Assembly: GCF_014692505.1 (NCBI RefSeq)
Contig: NZ_JACNYK010000002.1
Span: forward strand, 1 to 64,000
Origin: Sphingobacterium arenae
GTDB taxonomy: Bacteria; Bacteroidota; Bacteroidia; Sphingobacteriales; Sphingobacteriaceae
Direction of reading: 5' to 3'
DNA: 64,000 bases
In this document: positions 6,745-15,989 of the stretch, piece after piece
Position numbering within the stretch: the first letter of the stretch is position 1
How the letters are laid out: every line of letters starts with the position of its first letter
The notes under the pieces: generated by a model
The model's input: only the letters and a program-made list of their open reading frames with translations
What the model was told of the DNA's origin: nothing
Databases searched by the model: none
Made by a program: the position numbers and the translations under genes

Positions 6745-8004
6745 TTATTTGAATGGGGGCAGTGAAATTTGTAGCAATCTATTGATTTCTTGCTGGAGTG
6801 TCTCCTGTTCTACTTTGGATTTTGTCAAATTAATTGCCCTTGTATAGTGTTGAATTGAAGTAGGAACGTCTATGCTAGAATATAAATAGCCCAGTAGTTC
6901 ATGGTAGTAGTTGCTCTCCGAAAGATTTAGCATTTCCACCTCCTTGATGGCTTTTTCATTACCATAGACTTTAGAGAAAGCAAATGCTCTATTCAAGGCC
7001 GTAACGGGTGAATATTCAACAAGTATAAGTTTGTTATACAATTGTAGGATGTGTTCCCATTTGTTATTATCGGTGAAGGTGGTATGCCAATAGGCTATAC
7101 CTGCTTCCAAGTGATACGTTGAAATTTCTCCACCATGGCAGGCTTCGACCAAATAGTAATTTCCTCTGTCGATAAGTGATCTGTCCCAGAGGCTTTTGTC
7201 CTGTTTGTCAAACAGGATAGCTTCCCCGTTAACACCTGTTCTTGCCTCCAATCTCGAGCTCTGAAAGCACATCAAAGCAAGCAAAGCATTTACTTGGGGT
7301 GTATTGGTCAATGAGTTTTCAGTTAAGACCAACGTTAATCTAATGGCTTCGAAACATAGTTCCTTTCTGATTAACTGATTGTTGGTAGTAGAAAAGTACC
7401 CCTCGTTGAAAAGCAAGTACAACGTTTTTAGCACCGTTTCCAGCCTTGTTTTGATATCGGCTGCGGTTAAGTAATCGATTTGAAACTTGTCATTCCGTAG
7501 TTTGGTTCGAGCTCTTTGCAGCCGCTTTTTGATGGTCTCTCGATTTGTTAAAAAGGCATTGGCTATTTCTTCTACGCTAAAACCACATAAGATTTGAAGT
7601 GCCAAAGAAATTTGGGCTTCTATTGGGTTTGCAGGATTACATACAGCAAAAATCATCGCTAACTGGCTGTCTGCAATGATTTGATGATTAATTTCAAAAT
7701 CCTTTTCTAGTTCAATTTCGACGGGTTTTGCGGCGGACTTTATTTTGTTCTCAAAAACAGACTTATGTTTGAAATAGTCTCTGATCTTGTTTCGCGCTAC
7801 TGTGTATAGCCATGCGGTCGGGTTATCGGGTACGCCATTGATAGCCCAGTGTTCAGATGCTTTCAAAAATGTATCGCTGGCAATATCTTCTGCAATTTCA
7901 ATATGGGCCAAGCCAAAATGACGGCAAAGCACAGCCGTCATTTTAGCATATTCCTGTCGGAATAAGTGTGGTAAAAGTTCCTTATGCGATTTTGAATTAA
8001 TCAC
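6745..8004 (-). CDS. ECF42-type RNA polymerase sigma factor with C-terminal TPR-like domain
   Basis: The N-terminal third has sigma region 2 (AEDIASDTFLKASEHW, PTAWLYTVARNKIRDYFKHK) and region 4 (CGFSVEEIANAFLTNRETIKKRLQRARTKLR). The remaining 230 or so residues are the helical DUF6596/TPR-like extension of ECF42 sigma factors, with GEAILFDKQDKSLWDRSLI. No anti-sigma gene is near; the DGPF protein encoded upstream is the usual partner. I chose the GTG at 8004, which overlaps the partner's stop by 8 bases and gives MINSKSHKELLPHLF; an ATG at 8037 would add 11 residues and overlap more. Confidence 0.88.
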   Translation of the reverse strand: MINSKSHKELLPHLFRQEYAKMTAVLCRHFGLAHIEIAEDIASDTFLKASEHWAINGVPDNPTAWLYTVARNKIRDYFKHKSVFENKIKSAAKPVEIELEKDFEINHQIIADSQLAMIFAVCNPANPIEAQISLALQILCGFSVEEIANAFLTNRETIKKRLQRARTKLRNDKFQIDYLTAADIKTRLETVLKTLYLLFNEGYFSTTNNQLIRKELCFEAIRLTLVLTENSLTNTPQVNALLALMCFQSSRLEARTGVNGEAILFDKQDKSLWDRSLIDRGNYYLVEACHGGEISTYHLEAGIAYWHTTFTDNNKWEHILQLYNKLILVEYSPVTALNRAFAFSKVYGNEKAIKEVEMLNLSESNYYHELLGYLYSSIDVPTSIQHYTRAINLTKSKVEQETLQQEINRLLQISLPPFK

Positions 8005-8341
8005 GTTGTAAAACTTCTCGCACTTCAATGCTTCCACCTACTTGGTCGAAAATTGGATTACCTTTTGCCATTTCTACCGCTTCGTCAATGGTGTCAGCTT
8101 TTACGACGATATAACCACTGATAAATTCTTTGATTTCGGTATAAGCACCGTCCGTTATGACATTGTTGGGTTTTACGGTTTTTGCACTTGCTGCGAAGGG
8201 TAGAAGCGTATTGCCTTTATCTGCTAATTTGTTTTGCGAGGCGATACCTGCCAACCAATTCATCCTCTCTTGCATCTGTTCGGGAGATGGTTTGAAATCG
8301 GAAATGTCTTTCAGTCTGAAAATTAATGCAAATTCTTTCAT
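7997..8341 (-). CDS. YCII-related (DGPF domain) protein
   Basis: 114 residues with the ferredoxin-like YCII fold: MKEFALIFR, a helix SPEQMQERMNWLAGI, then FISGYIVVKADTIDEAVEMAKGNPIF. These proteins are nearly always encoded beside ECF41/42 sigma factors and probably act with them, though the chemistry is unknown. It precedes the sigma gene on the same strand with a short overlap, so the two form one operon read from a promoter in 8342-8479. Confidence 0.88.
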   Translation of the reverse strand: MKEFALIFRLKDISDFKPSPEQMQERMNWLAGIASQNKLADKGNTLLPFAASAKTVKPNNVITDGAYTEIKEFISGYIVVKADTIDEAVEMAKGNPIFDQVGGSIEVREVLQRD

Positions 8342-8479
8342 TGTAATAAAATTTAAATTAAATGTACCCTAATAACGACTGAGTTCATGGGATGGGGACA
8401 AATATAACGAATGAAGGGAATTTCAAACCCGAAAATAATAATTAACTTTATGTCGATAATTGGTAAATTTCGGTTATAG

Positions 8480-9997
8480 ATGGAGAACGAAAATATAGAA
8501 AAGCACACCCATAACGAAGAAAACCAGAACTATAAACTTCACCGTGCCGAAGTATTGTTGTCAAAGTTGCAGGAAAGTGAATCAAGATTGCAGCTTGCAA
8601 TCGATTCCACAAAGTTGGGAACTTGGGACTGGAATCGGGAACGGGGCAAAGTCTACTGGTCTGCCGAATGTAAAAGAATTCTCGGCCTCCGAGCAGAAGA
8701 TCATATTTCTTTTCAGGAGTTCCTGCAACGGATAGGTATAGCGGACCGTTCGGACGTCAAGGCTAGGGTGCGGGAAATCGCCAATGGTTCCAATGAGGGG
8801 AATATCGATGTACGATATAAGATTAGAAGGTTCGACGATGACCGACCGCGTTGGATCAGAATTCAAGGTACCGTTTTTGTTGAAAATAAGACATTGATTC
8901 GGTTTATCGGCACGATGCTGGATATTACCGATTCGGTTCAGGCGGGCGAGCGAAACGCAATGCTTGCTGCAATCATCGCTTCGTCTAACGACGCCATAGT
9001 GGCCAAAACCACCGAAGGAATAATCACGAGCTGGAATAACGCTGCACAGATAATGTTTGGATATACGCCGGAAGAGATCATCGGAGAATCCATCATGAAG
9101 ATTATACCCCAGGACCGCAAGGAGGAAGAAAAATATATCTTATCTAAATTGCGGAATGGCGAAAGTGTCGAGCATTACGAAACAAAGCGACTCACAAAGG
9201 CCGGGCGACTAATAGACGTATCGCTGACTATATCGCCTATAAAAGATGACTCGGACAAAATTATCGGTATCTCCAAGATAGCGCGTGATATCACCGAACG
9301 AAAGCAGGAAGAAAAGCGGAAGAATGACTTTGTTGCGATGGTAAGCCACGAACTCAAAACACCGCTAACATCGATACTACTGTATGTCCAGCTGTTGGTT
9401 AAAAAGTCCACGAACATAGACGATCCTTCCTTTCTGAGTATGAGTACCAAAATCGAAGCGTATGTGAAAAGAATGGTCTCGATGATAACGGATTACCTCG
9501 GGCTCTCGCGCATTGAAGAGGGGAAGATTGACATAAGGAAGACGCATTTTGAGCTGAAACCGTTAGCTGATGAAGTGATGGAAGAAGCACGTCTAATGAG
9601 TTCCAAGCATGAGCTTAGAATTGAGGGATGTACGACAGTAGAGGTTTGTGCAGACCGTGAGAAAATGAGGCAAATACTGATAAACTTGGTCAGCAACGCC
9701 GTGAAATATTCGCCTTCAGGCGGTCTCGTAACACTGGGTTGGGAAAGTACGTCGGACAAGCTGCGGATTTATGTAAAGGATGAGGGTTTAGGTATCGCGC
9801 CTGACGACCAAACCAGTTTATTCAAGCGGTTCTACCGTGTTCATGATGACGACCGGCGAAATATTGCAGGCTTTGGTATCGGACTATATCTGGTTTCGGA
9901 ACTTGTACGCTTGCACGGTAGCAGGATCGAGGTAGATAGTAAGCTTGGCGAGGGATCCGTTTTTTATTTTCATCTAGATCCAAAAACGCCGCTATGA
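8480..9997 (+). CDS. PAS-domain sensor histidine kinase
   Basis: A soluble kinase of 505 residues with no membrane segment. Two PAS/PAC units come first (about 33-155 with LGTWDWNRERGKVYWS, and 162-275 with SNDAIVAKTTEGIITSWN). HisKA carries His290 in AMVSHELKTPLTS, and HATPase_c covers about 350-500 with the N-box INLVSNAVKYSP, G1 DEGLGIA and G2 GFGIGLYLV. There is no receiver domain and no response regulator next to it, so it is an orphan kinase. PAS1 looks like the PAS_3 type, which often binds no cofactor; the signal cannot be told. Confidence 0.9.
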   Translation: MENENIEKHTHNEENQNYKLHRAEVLLSKLQESESRLQLAIDSTKLGTWDWNRERGKVYWSAECKRILGLRAEDHISFQEFLQRIGIADRSDVKARVREIANGSNEGNIDVRYKIRRFDDDRPRWIRIQGTVFVENKTLIRFIGTMLDITDSVQAGERNAMLAAIIASSNDAIVAKTTEGIITSWNNAAQIMFGYTPEEIIGESIMKIIPQDRKEEEKYILSKLRNGESVEHYETKRLTKAGRLIDVSLTISPIKDDSDKIIGISKIARDITERKQEEKRKNDFVAMVSHELKTPLTSILLYVQLLVKKSTNIDDPSFLSMSTKIEAYVKRMVSMITDYLGLSRIEEGKIDIRKTHFELKPLADEVMEEARLMSSKHELRIEGCTTVEVCADREKMRQILINLVSNAVKYSPSGGLVTLGWESTSDKLRIYVKDEGLGIAPDDQTSLFKRFYRVHDDDRRNIAGFGIGLYLVSELVRLHGSRIEVDSKLGEGSVFYFHLDPKTPL

Positions 9998-10130
9998 AAA
10001 GAGAATTTATCTGGTATTTTATAAGGAAAAAGAATTAATTATAAACCGACGATACCTAAAAAAAGAAATACATCATGCCAAGTTCGAAACACTTTTATTT
10101 ACATGTCTGTTGTTAGATAAAGGCAACGAT

Positions 10131-11645
10131 ATGAATGTTTTGGTGATATGGGGACATCCCCGCAAAGATAGTTATTGTGCTGCGTTGGCAAAAGAGTATA
10201 TACGTGGGGCGAAGGAAGCTGGTGTAAACATAGAGAGTCTTGTACTCGCTGATATGCGATTTGAAATGAGCGTCGTGGTGCCTTCGCCGGAAGATCAACA
10301 TATGGAGGATGATATTTTAAAGGCACAAGAATGGATAAAATGGGCCGATCACCTCGTATTTGTATTTCCGACATGGTGGGGCAATATGCCTGCATTGTTA
10401 AAGGCATTTCTCGATCGTGTCCTAACTCCTGGTTTTGCCTTTAGGGAAATACAGCCGGATGCTTTCAATAAGCTACTGAGCCCCCGGACAGCACAATTGA
10501 TTGCCACCATGGATACGCCGGTGTTAATAGACAGGCTATTTAATGGCGCTCCCGCAACAAAATCACTCACGAACGCGACCCTTAAATTTTGCGGCGTGAA
10601 GCCCGTGCGTAAAATGCTGCTGAGTCCGATAAAGCATTCGACCGATGAGAAAAAGCAACAATGGCTACGTGAGGTGTATCAAAAAGGGAGGAACCTCGAA
10701 CGTGGTGTATTGACTCCGTGGGAAAAATTCAAGAAAAAAATAACGCCTTGGATACAGGCAGTTCGGCTACAGTTTTATCCGATGACTTTTTTTGCCTATG
10801 GTATAGGTGCATTTGCCTTCTCCAAGCTAAACGGAGATTTTAATATACTGGTTTTTGTATTGGGGTATATATTGCTATTTCTCATGGAAGTCATCGTGGT
10901 TTTTAGTAATGACTATTATGATAGGGAGACGGATAGGTTAAATCGCTTTTATAGTCCTTTTTCGGGAGGGTCTAGGGTATTGATAAACGGACTGATTTCG
11001 GAGTCTGCTCTCAAAAAAGCAATGAAAATTCTTTTCTTTATAAGCTGTGTATTGACGGCTGTGGTCGCTTTTTTATCTGCAGCAGTTTTCCACCAAGTCG
11101 TGTTGATGGTAGCCGTTTTATTTTTAATAGCGATTTCTTATACGGCTCCTCCGTTAAAATTTTCATACAGAGGATGGGGAGAAGTCGTTGTGGGGTTTAC
11201 CCATAGTTTTGCGGTAATTCTTTGTGGGTTCGTGTTTCAGGGAGGAAGTATGGGCGTTATTCTACCTTGGTTATTGGGTATACCGTTATTTCTATCCATT
11301 ATTCCTGCGATAATTATGGGGGGTGTTCCGGATTTTGCCGCGGATAAGCAAGCAGGAAAAGGTACATTAGCTGTTCGGCTTGGAAAAAATAGAGCGGCTT
11401 ACTTCGCTGTTTTTTTTGTACTGTTGTCTGTTATATCAATCTTTTTTTTGAAAGAATCAGATTATTTGGATGAAGTGTACGGAAATATTATATATCTCGC
11501 TATAATACACGCTTTTTGGCTTTTAAGTATGCTGTATAAGTTTATACGTACAGAGAAAAAGCCGAATCGAATCGATGGTATCATGGCCGTATCTCTATCG
11601 TATATTATGTGGTTTGCACTGGTGCCGTTTATTAAATTGGCGTAA
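10131..11645 (+). CDS. Fusion of flavodoxin-like NAD(P)H oxidoreductase and UbiA prenyltransferase
   Basis: Residues 1-190 form a Flavodoxin_2 (NQO/MdaB/KefF-like) domain: VLVIWGHPRKDSYCAALA, then ADHLVFVFPTWWGNMPALLK, which would bind FMN or FAD and reduce quinones with NAD(P)H. After a linker, residues 210-504 are a UbiA-family membrane prenyltransferase with about eight helices. Its first Asp motif is NDYYDRETDRLN; the second is weaker, GVPDFAADKQAGKG. The ATG at 10131 is preferred, with AAAGG upstream and a proper Rossmann start; a TTG at 10110 is unlikely. No frameshift separates the domains. A quinone or prenylated aromatic substrate is plausible. Confidence 0.85.
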   Translation: MNVLVIWGHPRKDSYCAALAKEYIRGAKEAGVNIESLVLADMRFEMSVVVPSPEDQHMEDDILKAQEWIKWADHLVFVFPTWWGNMPALLKAFLDRVLTPGFAFREIQPDAFNKLLSPRTAQLIATMDTPVLIDRLFNGAPATKSLTNATLKFCGVKPVRKMLLSPIKHSTDEKKQQWLREVYQKGRNLERGVLTPWEKFKKKITPWIQAVRLQFYPMTFFAYGIGAFAFSKLNGDFNILVFVLGYILLFLMEVIVVFSNDYYDRETDRLNRFYSPFSGGSRVLINGLISESALKKAMKILFFISCVLTAVVAFLSAAVFHQVVLMVAVLFLIAISYTAPPLKFSYRGWGEVVVGFTHSFAVILCGFVFQGGSMGVILPWLLGIPLFLSIIPAIIMGGVPDFAADKQAGKGTLAVRLGKNRAAYFAVFFVLLSVISIFFLKESDYLDEVYGNIIYLAIIHAFWLLSMLYKFIRTEKKPNRIDGIMAVSLSYIMWFALVPFIKLA

Positions 11646-11656
11646 GTATTTGATCT

Positions 11657-12316
11657 TTATTTATCCGAGGCTAAAAGTTCGATATTGTTTCTGCTCAGTT
11701 TAACCTTGCCTTCGTTTTCGAGTGCTTTCAAAAGGCGGGAAACGACCACGCGTGAGCTGTTCAATTCATAGGCAATCTCTTGGTGTGTTTTGTTGATCGT
11801 ATTGGACGAATTGATCTTAGCTGTTTCTAATAGATAGTTGTAAAGTCGTTGATCCATTTTTGTAAATGCAATATTATCGATAGCCGATAGCATTTCGTTG
11901 AGCCGTCCGTTGTAGCTTGAGAACACAAAAGCGCGCCAGCTATGGTATTTCGCCATCCATGTTTCCATGTACTTTATCGGAATCATAGCAACGAGTCCAT
12001 CGGTTTCTGCGATTGCCCGGATTTCGCTTTTTGTTTCGCCCATGCAACAGGCCAGCGTCATGGCGCAGGTATCTCCCCGTTCTATAAAGTATAATAACAG
12101 TTCGCCTTCATCGAAGTCTTCCCGCATAATCTTGATGGCCCCGTGGATCAATAAAGGCATGGTTTTAACGTATTTGCCAATTTCGATCAGTACGTCGCCT
12201 TCCTTAAATTCGGTGAGCTTTGCGACCGACGTTATTTCGGCAATTAACGCCGGCTCGAATACAGCGCCATATGCGTCGTTAATTGGTTCCTGGTCTTTTA
12301 TATCTCGTGTATCCAT
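11657..12316 (-). CDS. Crp/Fnr-family transcription regulator
   Basis: A cyclic-nucleotide-binding-like beta-roll (about residues 25-130: FKEGDVLIEIGKYVKTMPLL, LLYFIERGDTCAM) precedes a winged helix with NKTHQEIAYELNSSRVVVSRLLKALENEG. The start at 12316 (MDTRDIKD) has GAAAGAAAAG before it and is preferred over 12379. The CMGETKSEIRA segment has only one Cys, so no Fnr iron-sulfur cluster is evident. It is divergent from the diheme cytochrome gene and may control it from the shared spacer. Confidence 0.87.
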   Translation of the reverse strand: MDTRDIKDQEPINDAYGAVFEPALIAEITSVAKLTEFKEGDVLIEIGKYVKTMPLLIHGAIKIMREDFDEGELLLYFIERGDTCAMTLACCMGETKSEIRAIAETDGLVAMIPIKYMETWMAKYHSWRAFVFSSYNGRLNEMLSAIDNIAFTKMDQRLYNYLLETAKINSSNTINKTHQEIAYELNSSRVVVSRLLKALENEGKVKLSRNNIELLASDK

Positions 12317-12377
12317 CTTTTCTTTCCGCTTTGTTATAAAAATAATGTTTCTAACCCAGAAGACGGGCAACAACGTC

Positions 12378-12392
12378 ATAACTTTTTGTTAT
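12378..12392. promoter_or_regulatory. Candidate palindromic operator ATAAC-N5-GTTAT
   Basis: A perfect 5-5-5 inverted repeat lies in the spacer between the divergent Crp/Fnr gene and the cytochrome gene, the usual place for an autoregulatory site. The arms are A/T rich, so chance is possible. Confidence 0.3.
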
Positions 12393-12447
12393 AGCCAATA
12401 AATAAGTATCATTTTAATGTCATTGCCGTTTTGTGGAAGTTTGTACC

Positions 12448-13470
12448 ATGAAACAAAACGATGTGGATGAAAAAACGTTGTCGGATGTTGGGGTGATATT
12501 GAGAAATCTAAACCGTTTGGTGGCACTCTGTATTATCCTCTTGATTTTGATAGCCGTTTGGGTTCAGAGGAATGCAGACAGCGCGAACGGAAATACGTCG
12601 GAAGATAGGGATCGGGAAACGGAAGTAACACTCATTTCGGATGATTTTGAAATTTCACCGTTTGACGATACCGAAGAGGGTAGAATGGCTGAATATGGTC
12701 ACCGCCTGATTACCGAGACCTTTGCTTTGTTAGGGCCCGGGACAGAGCTTGCTATAACGGGGAATAAGCTCTCTTGTTCAAGTTGCCACCTGAACGGCGG
12801 AACAAAACCGTATGCGGCACCCTATGTCGGACTTAGCGGGGTGTTTCCTATCTATATCGGACGCGAAGATAAAGTGGTATCGCTGGAAGAACGCATCAAT
12901 GGTTGCTTTGAAAGAAGCATGAATGGAAAAGCAATTGCGGTGGACAGTAAGGAAATGCGTGCGATGATCAGTTATATCAAACACATCAGCAAAGAGGCTC
13001 CCATTGGTAAAAGGATAGCGGGCCAGGGTTTTGTAGATTTTGACGTGCCCGATAGAGCTGCGGACCGGAAGAGGGGGGCATTGATCTATAGGAGTACCTG
13101 TTCGTCCTGCCATGGTGTTAATGGTGAAGGTATGAACGGTACAGTAGGTAATCGAGAGGATGGGTACATTTACCCGCCGTTATGGGGAGACGACACCTAT
13201 AACGATGGAGCTGGAATGGCCAGACTGATTACGGCAGCCAAGTTTATAAAGGGAAATATGCCGCTTGGTGTAACACATAAAGCACCATTATTGAGTGATG
13301 AGGAGGCGTATGATGTAGCAGCTTATATCAATAGCCACAGTAGGCCAATGAAAGCAAACAAAGAGCTGGACTATCCCGACCTATCGAAAAAACCGAAGGA
13401 TAGCCCGTATCCGCCCTACAACGATAATATACCGCAAGAACAGCATCGGGTTGGACCCTTTAATTTTTAA
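12448..13470 (+). CDS. TsdA-like diheme c-type cytochrome (thiosulfate dehydrogenase family)
   Basis: About 340 residues. An N-terminal membrane anchor (LVALCIILLILIAVWV) precedes a periplasmic part with two heme c sites, CSSCHLNGG near residue 110 and CSSCHGVNGEG near 218. Between them runs the TsdA-type stretch GVFPIYIGREDKV, INGCFERSMNGKA and EMRAMISYIKHIS; after heme 2 come PPLWG, GAGMARLITAA and NMPLG. TsdA joins two thiosulfates to tetrathionate. The family includes enzymes biased to the reverse reaction, so direction is open. ATG 12448 is preferred over a TTG/GTG farther up. A DsrE protein and a binding protein follow. Confidence 0.82.
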   Translation: MKQNDVDEKTLSDVGVILRNLNRLVALCIILLILIAVWVQRNADSANGNTSEDRDRETEVTLISDDFEISPFDDTEEGRMAEYGHRLITETFALLGPGTELAITGNKLSCSSCHLNGGTKPYAAPYVGLSGVFPIYIGREDKVVSLEERINGCFERSMNGKAIAVDSKEMRAMISYIKHISKEAPIGKRIAGQGFVDFDVPDRAADRKRGALIYRSTCSSCHGVNGEGMNGTVGNREDGYIYPPLWGDDTYNDGAGMARLITAAKFIKGNMPLGVTHKAPLLSDEEAYDVAAYINSHSRPMKANKELDYPDLSKKPKDSPYPPYNDNIPQEQHRVGPFNF

Positions 13471-13500
13471 GATGAATTATTTAAATAAAATACTAGTGAT

Positions 13501-13968
13501 ATGAAAAAACACACATTGATTTTACTCACTTTTCTCGCGATTTCAGGTATAATGGCCCGTGCTAACGCCCAGCAGACATTGGACCAGAACAAATTGTATC
13601 AGGGTGCCGTGGCTAAAGAACAGATCTATAAGGTTATCTATCAAATGGACAATGCTTCTCCAGAAATCATCAAGAAAACGATAAGAAATATCAACAACCT
13701 GCTCAAAGACCCCAGGCTTAAAGGAAAATTACAGGTCGAACTCGTCGCTTTTTCCGGAGGTACGGACGCTTATCGAAAGGGGAGTGAATACGAGGCTGCT
13801 ATTAAAGGATTGATTTCGCAAGGCGTTATTGTGGCACAATGCCTGAATACGCTGGAGGAACGGAAAATAGACAAAAGCGAACTGTATGATTTTCTAGCGT
13901 ATGTGCCTACTGGAAACGGCGAGCTTGTTATTAGAGCAAATGATGGATGGACGATTATTAAACCATAA
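13501..13968 (+). CDS. Secreted DsrE-family protein
   Basis: 155 residues with a clear signal peptide (MKKHTLILLTFLAISGIMARANA). The mature part has the DsrE/F alpha/beta fold: YKVIYQMDNASPEIIKKTIRNINNLL, LQVELVAFSGGTDAYRKGS, then GVIVAQCLNTL with a cysteine at the place of the sulfur-carrying residue in related proteins. DsrE proteins move sulfur atoms in oxidation pathways; periplasmic forms are less studied. Its place after a TsdA-like cytochrome points to sulfur compounds. Confidence 0.78.
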   Translation: MKKHTLILLTFLAISGIMARANAQQTLDQNKLYQGAVAKEQIYKVIYQMDNASPEIIKKTIRNINNLLKDPRLKGKLQVELVAFSGGTDAYRKGSEYEAAIKGLISQGVIVAQCLNTLEERKIDKSELYDFLAYVPTGNGELVIRANDGWTIIKP

Positions 13969-13981
13969 AACACCAAAAGAA

Positions 13982-14908
13982 ATGAAAATAGGCTATCATT
14001 TTATTTACTATCTCTTCTTTCTGGTTTTTACCGCATCAGTCCATGTCAGCGCGCAGGATCTTCATAGGTTTGACCCGCCTTGGAATACGCCTCCATCATC
14101 GGCTGTCGAATTTACGATACGGGGAATAAATAATGTTCCCGATCTGTACGGGGATATTGTGGATCCGCAATTGGTTGTTTTTTTTGCAGGAAACCAATTC
14201 ATGTGTATAGACGATCTGTTGGCGGGTTTCAAAAAAAAGCATCCGCATATTGAACGTATATTCGCAGAAACATTGCCTCCCGGCATATTGGCCAAACAGA
14301 TTGAAGGGGGCTCATTGACGATCGGGAATCTACGGATTACCCATAAGCCCGATGTGTATACCGCAGGAAAGTCAAGGATAGCATTGATGGAAGAACACTT
14401 CAGCACAATCGAAACGTATGCCTACAATAAATTGAGCCTCATGGTACCACAGGGTAATCCTAAAGGGGTACAGAAATTGGCAGACCTAAGAAATACAAGT
14501 ATAAGGGTAAGTATGCCCAACCCGGCATGGGAAGGTATTGGCCGGCAGATAGAAGCTGCCTATCGAAAAGTGGGTGGGGAAGAACTACACACGGCTGTGA
14601 TGGAAAACAAAGTAAAGGATGGGTCGACTTTCCTGACCCGCATACACCACAGGGAAAGTCCGTTAAGGATACTTCTTGGAAACAGTGATGTAGCTCCGGT
14701 TTGGACTTCCGAGGTGGTTTATCAAAAAATGATCGGACATCCGGTAGAAGAGGTGGAAATTCCGCAGGAAGAAAATATACGGTCAACTTATCGTGCGGGC
14801 AGACTCAAAAATGCTCCACGGCCCGAGGCGGCGGATCTGTTTATGGAATACCTTATTTCCGACGAGGCAAAGAAAATTTATATCAAGTATGGATTTGAAG
14901 TAGATTAG
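13982..14908 (+). CDS. AcfC/ModA-like periplasmic solute-binding protein
   Basis: About 308 residues with a signal peptide ending VHVSAQ. The body is a type II periplasmic binding fold close to AcfC and molybdate/sulfate binders: DVYTAGKSRIALMEEH, NKLSLMVPQGNPKGVQKLADL, then SDVAPVWTSEVVYQK and EYLISDEAKKIYIKYGFEV. The ligand is likely a tetrahedral oxyanion such as sulfate, thiosulfate or molybdate. No permease or ATPase is adjacent, so it may act as a sensor or delivery protein. The ATG at 13982, 13 bases after the DsrE stop, is chosen over an upstream start inside that gene. Confidence 0.75.
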   Translation: MKIGYHFIYYLFFLVFTASVHVSAQDLHRFDPPWNTPPSSAVEFTIRGINNVPDLYGDIVDPQLVVFFAGNQFMCIDDLLAGFKKKHPHIERIFAETLPPGILAKQIEGGSLTIGNLRITHKPDVYTAGKSRIALMEEHFSTIETYAYNKLSLMVPQGNPKGVQKLADLRNTSIRVSMPNPAWEGIGRQIEAAYRKVGGEELHTAVMENKVKDGSTFLTRIHHRESPLRILLGNSDVAPVWTSEVVYQKMIGHPVEEVEIPQEENIRSTYRAGRLKNAPRPEAADLFMEYLISDEAKKIYIKYGFEVD

Positions 14909-14939
14909 GCTTTCGGAAGGATTTTTTGTAAAATTGGTG

Positions 14940-15875
14940 ATGATAAACGTTGATTTCAAGATACTGGTTTTTATCTCGGCAGCTAAACACCTCAATTTTA
15001 CAAGGGCTGCGAAGGAAATGAATATTTCCCAGCCTGCCGTAAGTAAAAATATCAAGGAGCTGGAGGCACAGGCAGGTCGTAGCCTTTTTGAACGAACGGG
15101 GCAACGTATTAGGCTGAACGAAGCTGGTCGGCTTTTCTTTGAATATGCTATGCGTCTGGTTAATGTCTACGAGACCCTCAACGGTGAATTAGGTTTACTG
15201 GACGGCATTTTGTTAGGGGAATTGCGTTTGGGTGCGAGTAACACGTTATCGCATTACATCTTGCCCAACATCTTGGCCGATTTCCATATCGCGTTTTCAA
15301 CGATCAGTTTGAAAGTTCTTCACGGCAATTCACGGATGATAGAAGAACTGCTGCTGGATAGAACGATCGACCTTGGGGTAACAGAAGGGTTGTCTGACAA
15401 CCCTTCCATGAAATATGAAACTTTTATTAAGGACGAAGTGGTACTCGTTACACGTTCGGGAAACCCTAAATTAGAGCAGGTAGATTCATTGCATCCCCAA
15501 AAGCTTTTGGAGTTGGAGTATGTTTTGCGTGAAGATGGTTCTGGTACGAATGAGATTATCCGCAAAGCACTGACAACCGTAGATATAGATTGGCACGCGC
15601 TTTACGTGAAAGTGTATCTGGCAAGCACGGAAAGTATTAAAAGTTTTCTTTCGAAGACGGATTGCTTTTCGTTCCTTTCGATCCATGCGATCACAGCAGA
15701 GCTGCAAAACGGAACACTTCAAATTGTAGAAGTAGACGGGCTTACTATCGATCGCAATTTTTACTTTGTACGACCGCACGGTGTCATCGGTCATCTTCCC
15801 GAGACTTTCCGAAAATTTGCGTACGAACGATTTGTGAAAAATGGCCTTTTCCATTCCGAGGGAAATGTTTTATAA
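14940..15875 (+). CDS. LysR-family transcription regulator
   Basis: 311 residues. The N-terminal winged helix is classical (LNFTRAAKEMNISQPAVSKN, then FERTGQRIRLNEAGRLFFEYA), followed by a coiled linker and a LysR substrate-binding domain (GELRLGASNTLSHYILPNIL). The C-terminus resembles the CysL/CbbR branch that senses anions or metabolites. It lies 31 bases after the binding-protein gene on the same strand, so it may be the regulator of this sulfur-type module. ATG 14940 is used, though TTG and GTG codons precede it directly. Confidence 0.88.
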   Translation: MINVDFKILVFISAAKHLNFTRAAKEMNISQPAVSKNIKELEAQAGRSLFERTGQRIRLNEAGRLFFEYAMRLVNVYETLNGELGLLDGILLGELRLGASNTLSHYILPNILADFHIAFSTISLKVLHGNSRMIEELLLDRTIDLGVTEGLSDNPSMKYETFIKDEVVLVTRSGNPKLEQVDSLHPQKLLELEYVLREDGSGTNEIIRKALTTVDIDWHALYVKVYLASTESIKSFLSKTDCFSFLSIHAITAELQNGTLQIVEVDGLTIDRNFYFVRPHGVIGHLPETFRKFAYERFVKNGLFHSEGNVL

Positions 15876-15989
15876 GGCAATACATGCTTAACGATATAAA
15901 ATTTCTACAAACAATTATCGTATGTGTGCCGGAAAAGAACCTTTAAAATCTACGGCGAACCGAATGGGAAAAAATATTACCTTTGTTCT

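Noticed and set aside
13901..13981. Upstream start for the AcfC-like binder
   Set aside because: It overlaps the DsrE gene, whereas the ATG at 13982 gives a proper signal peptide.
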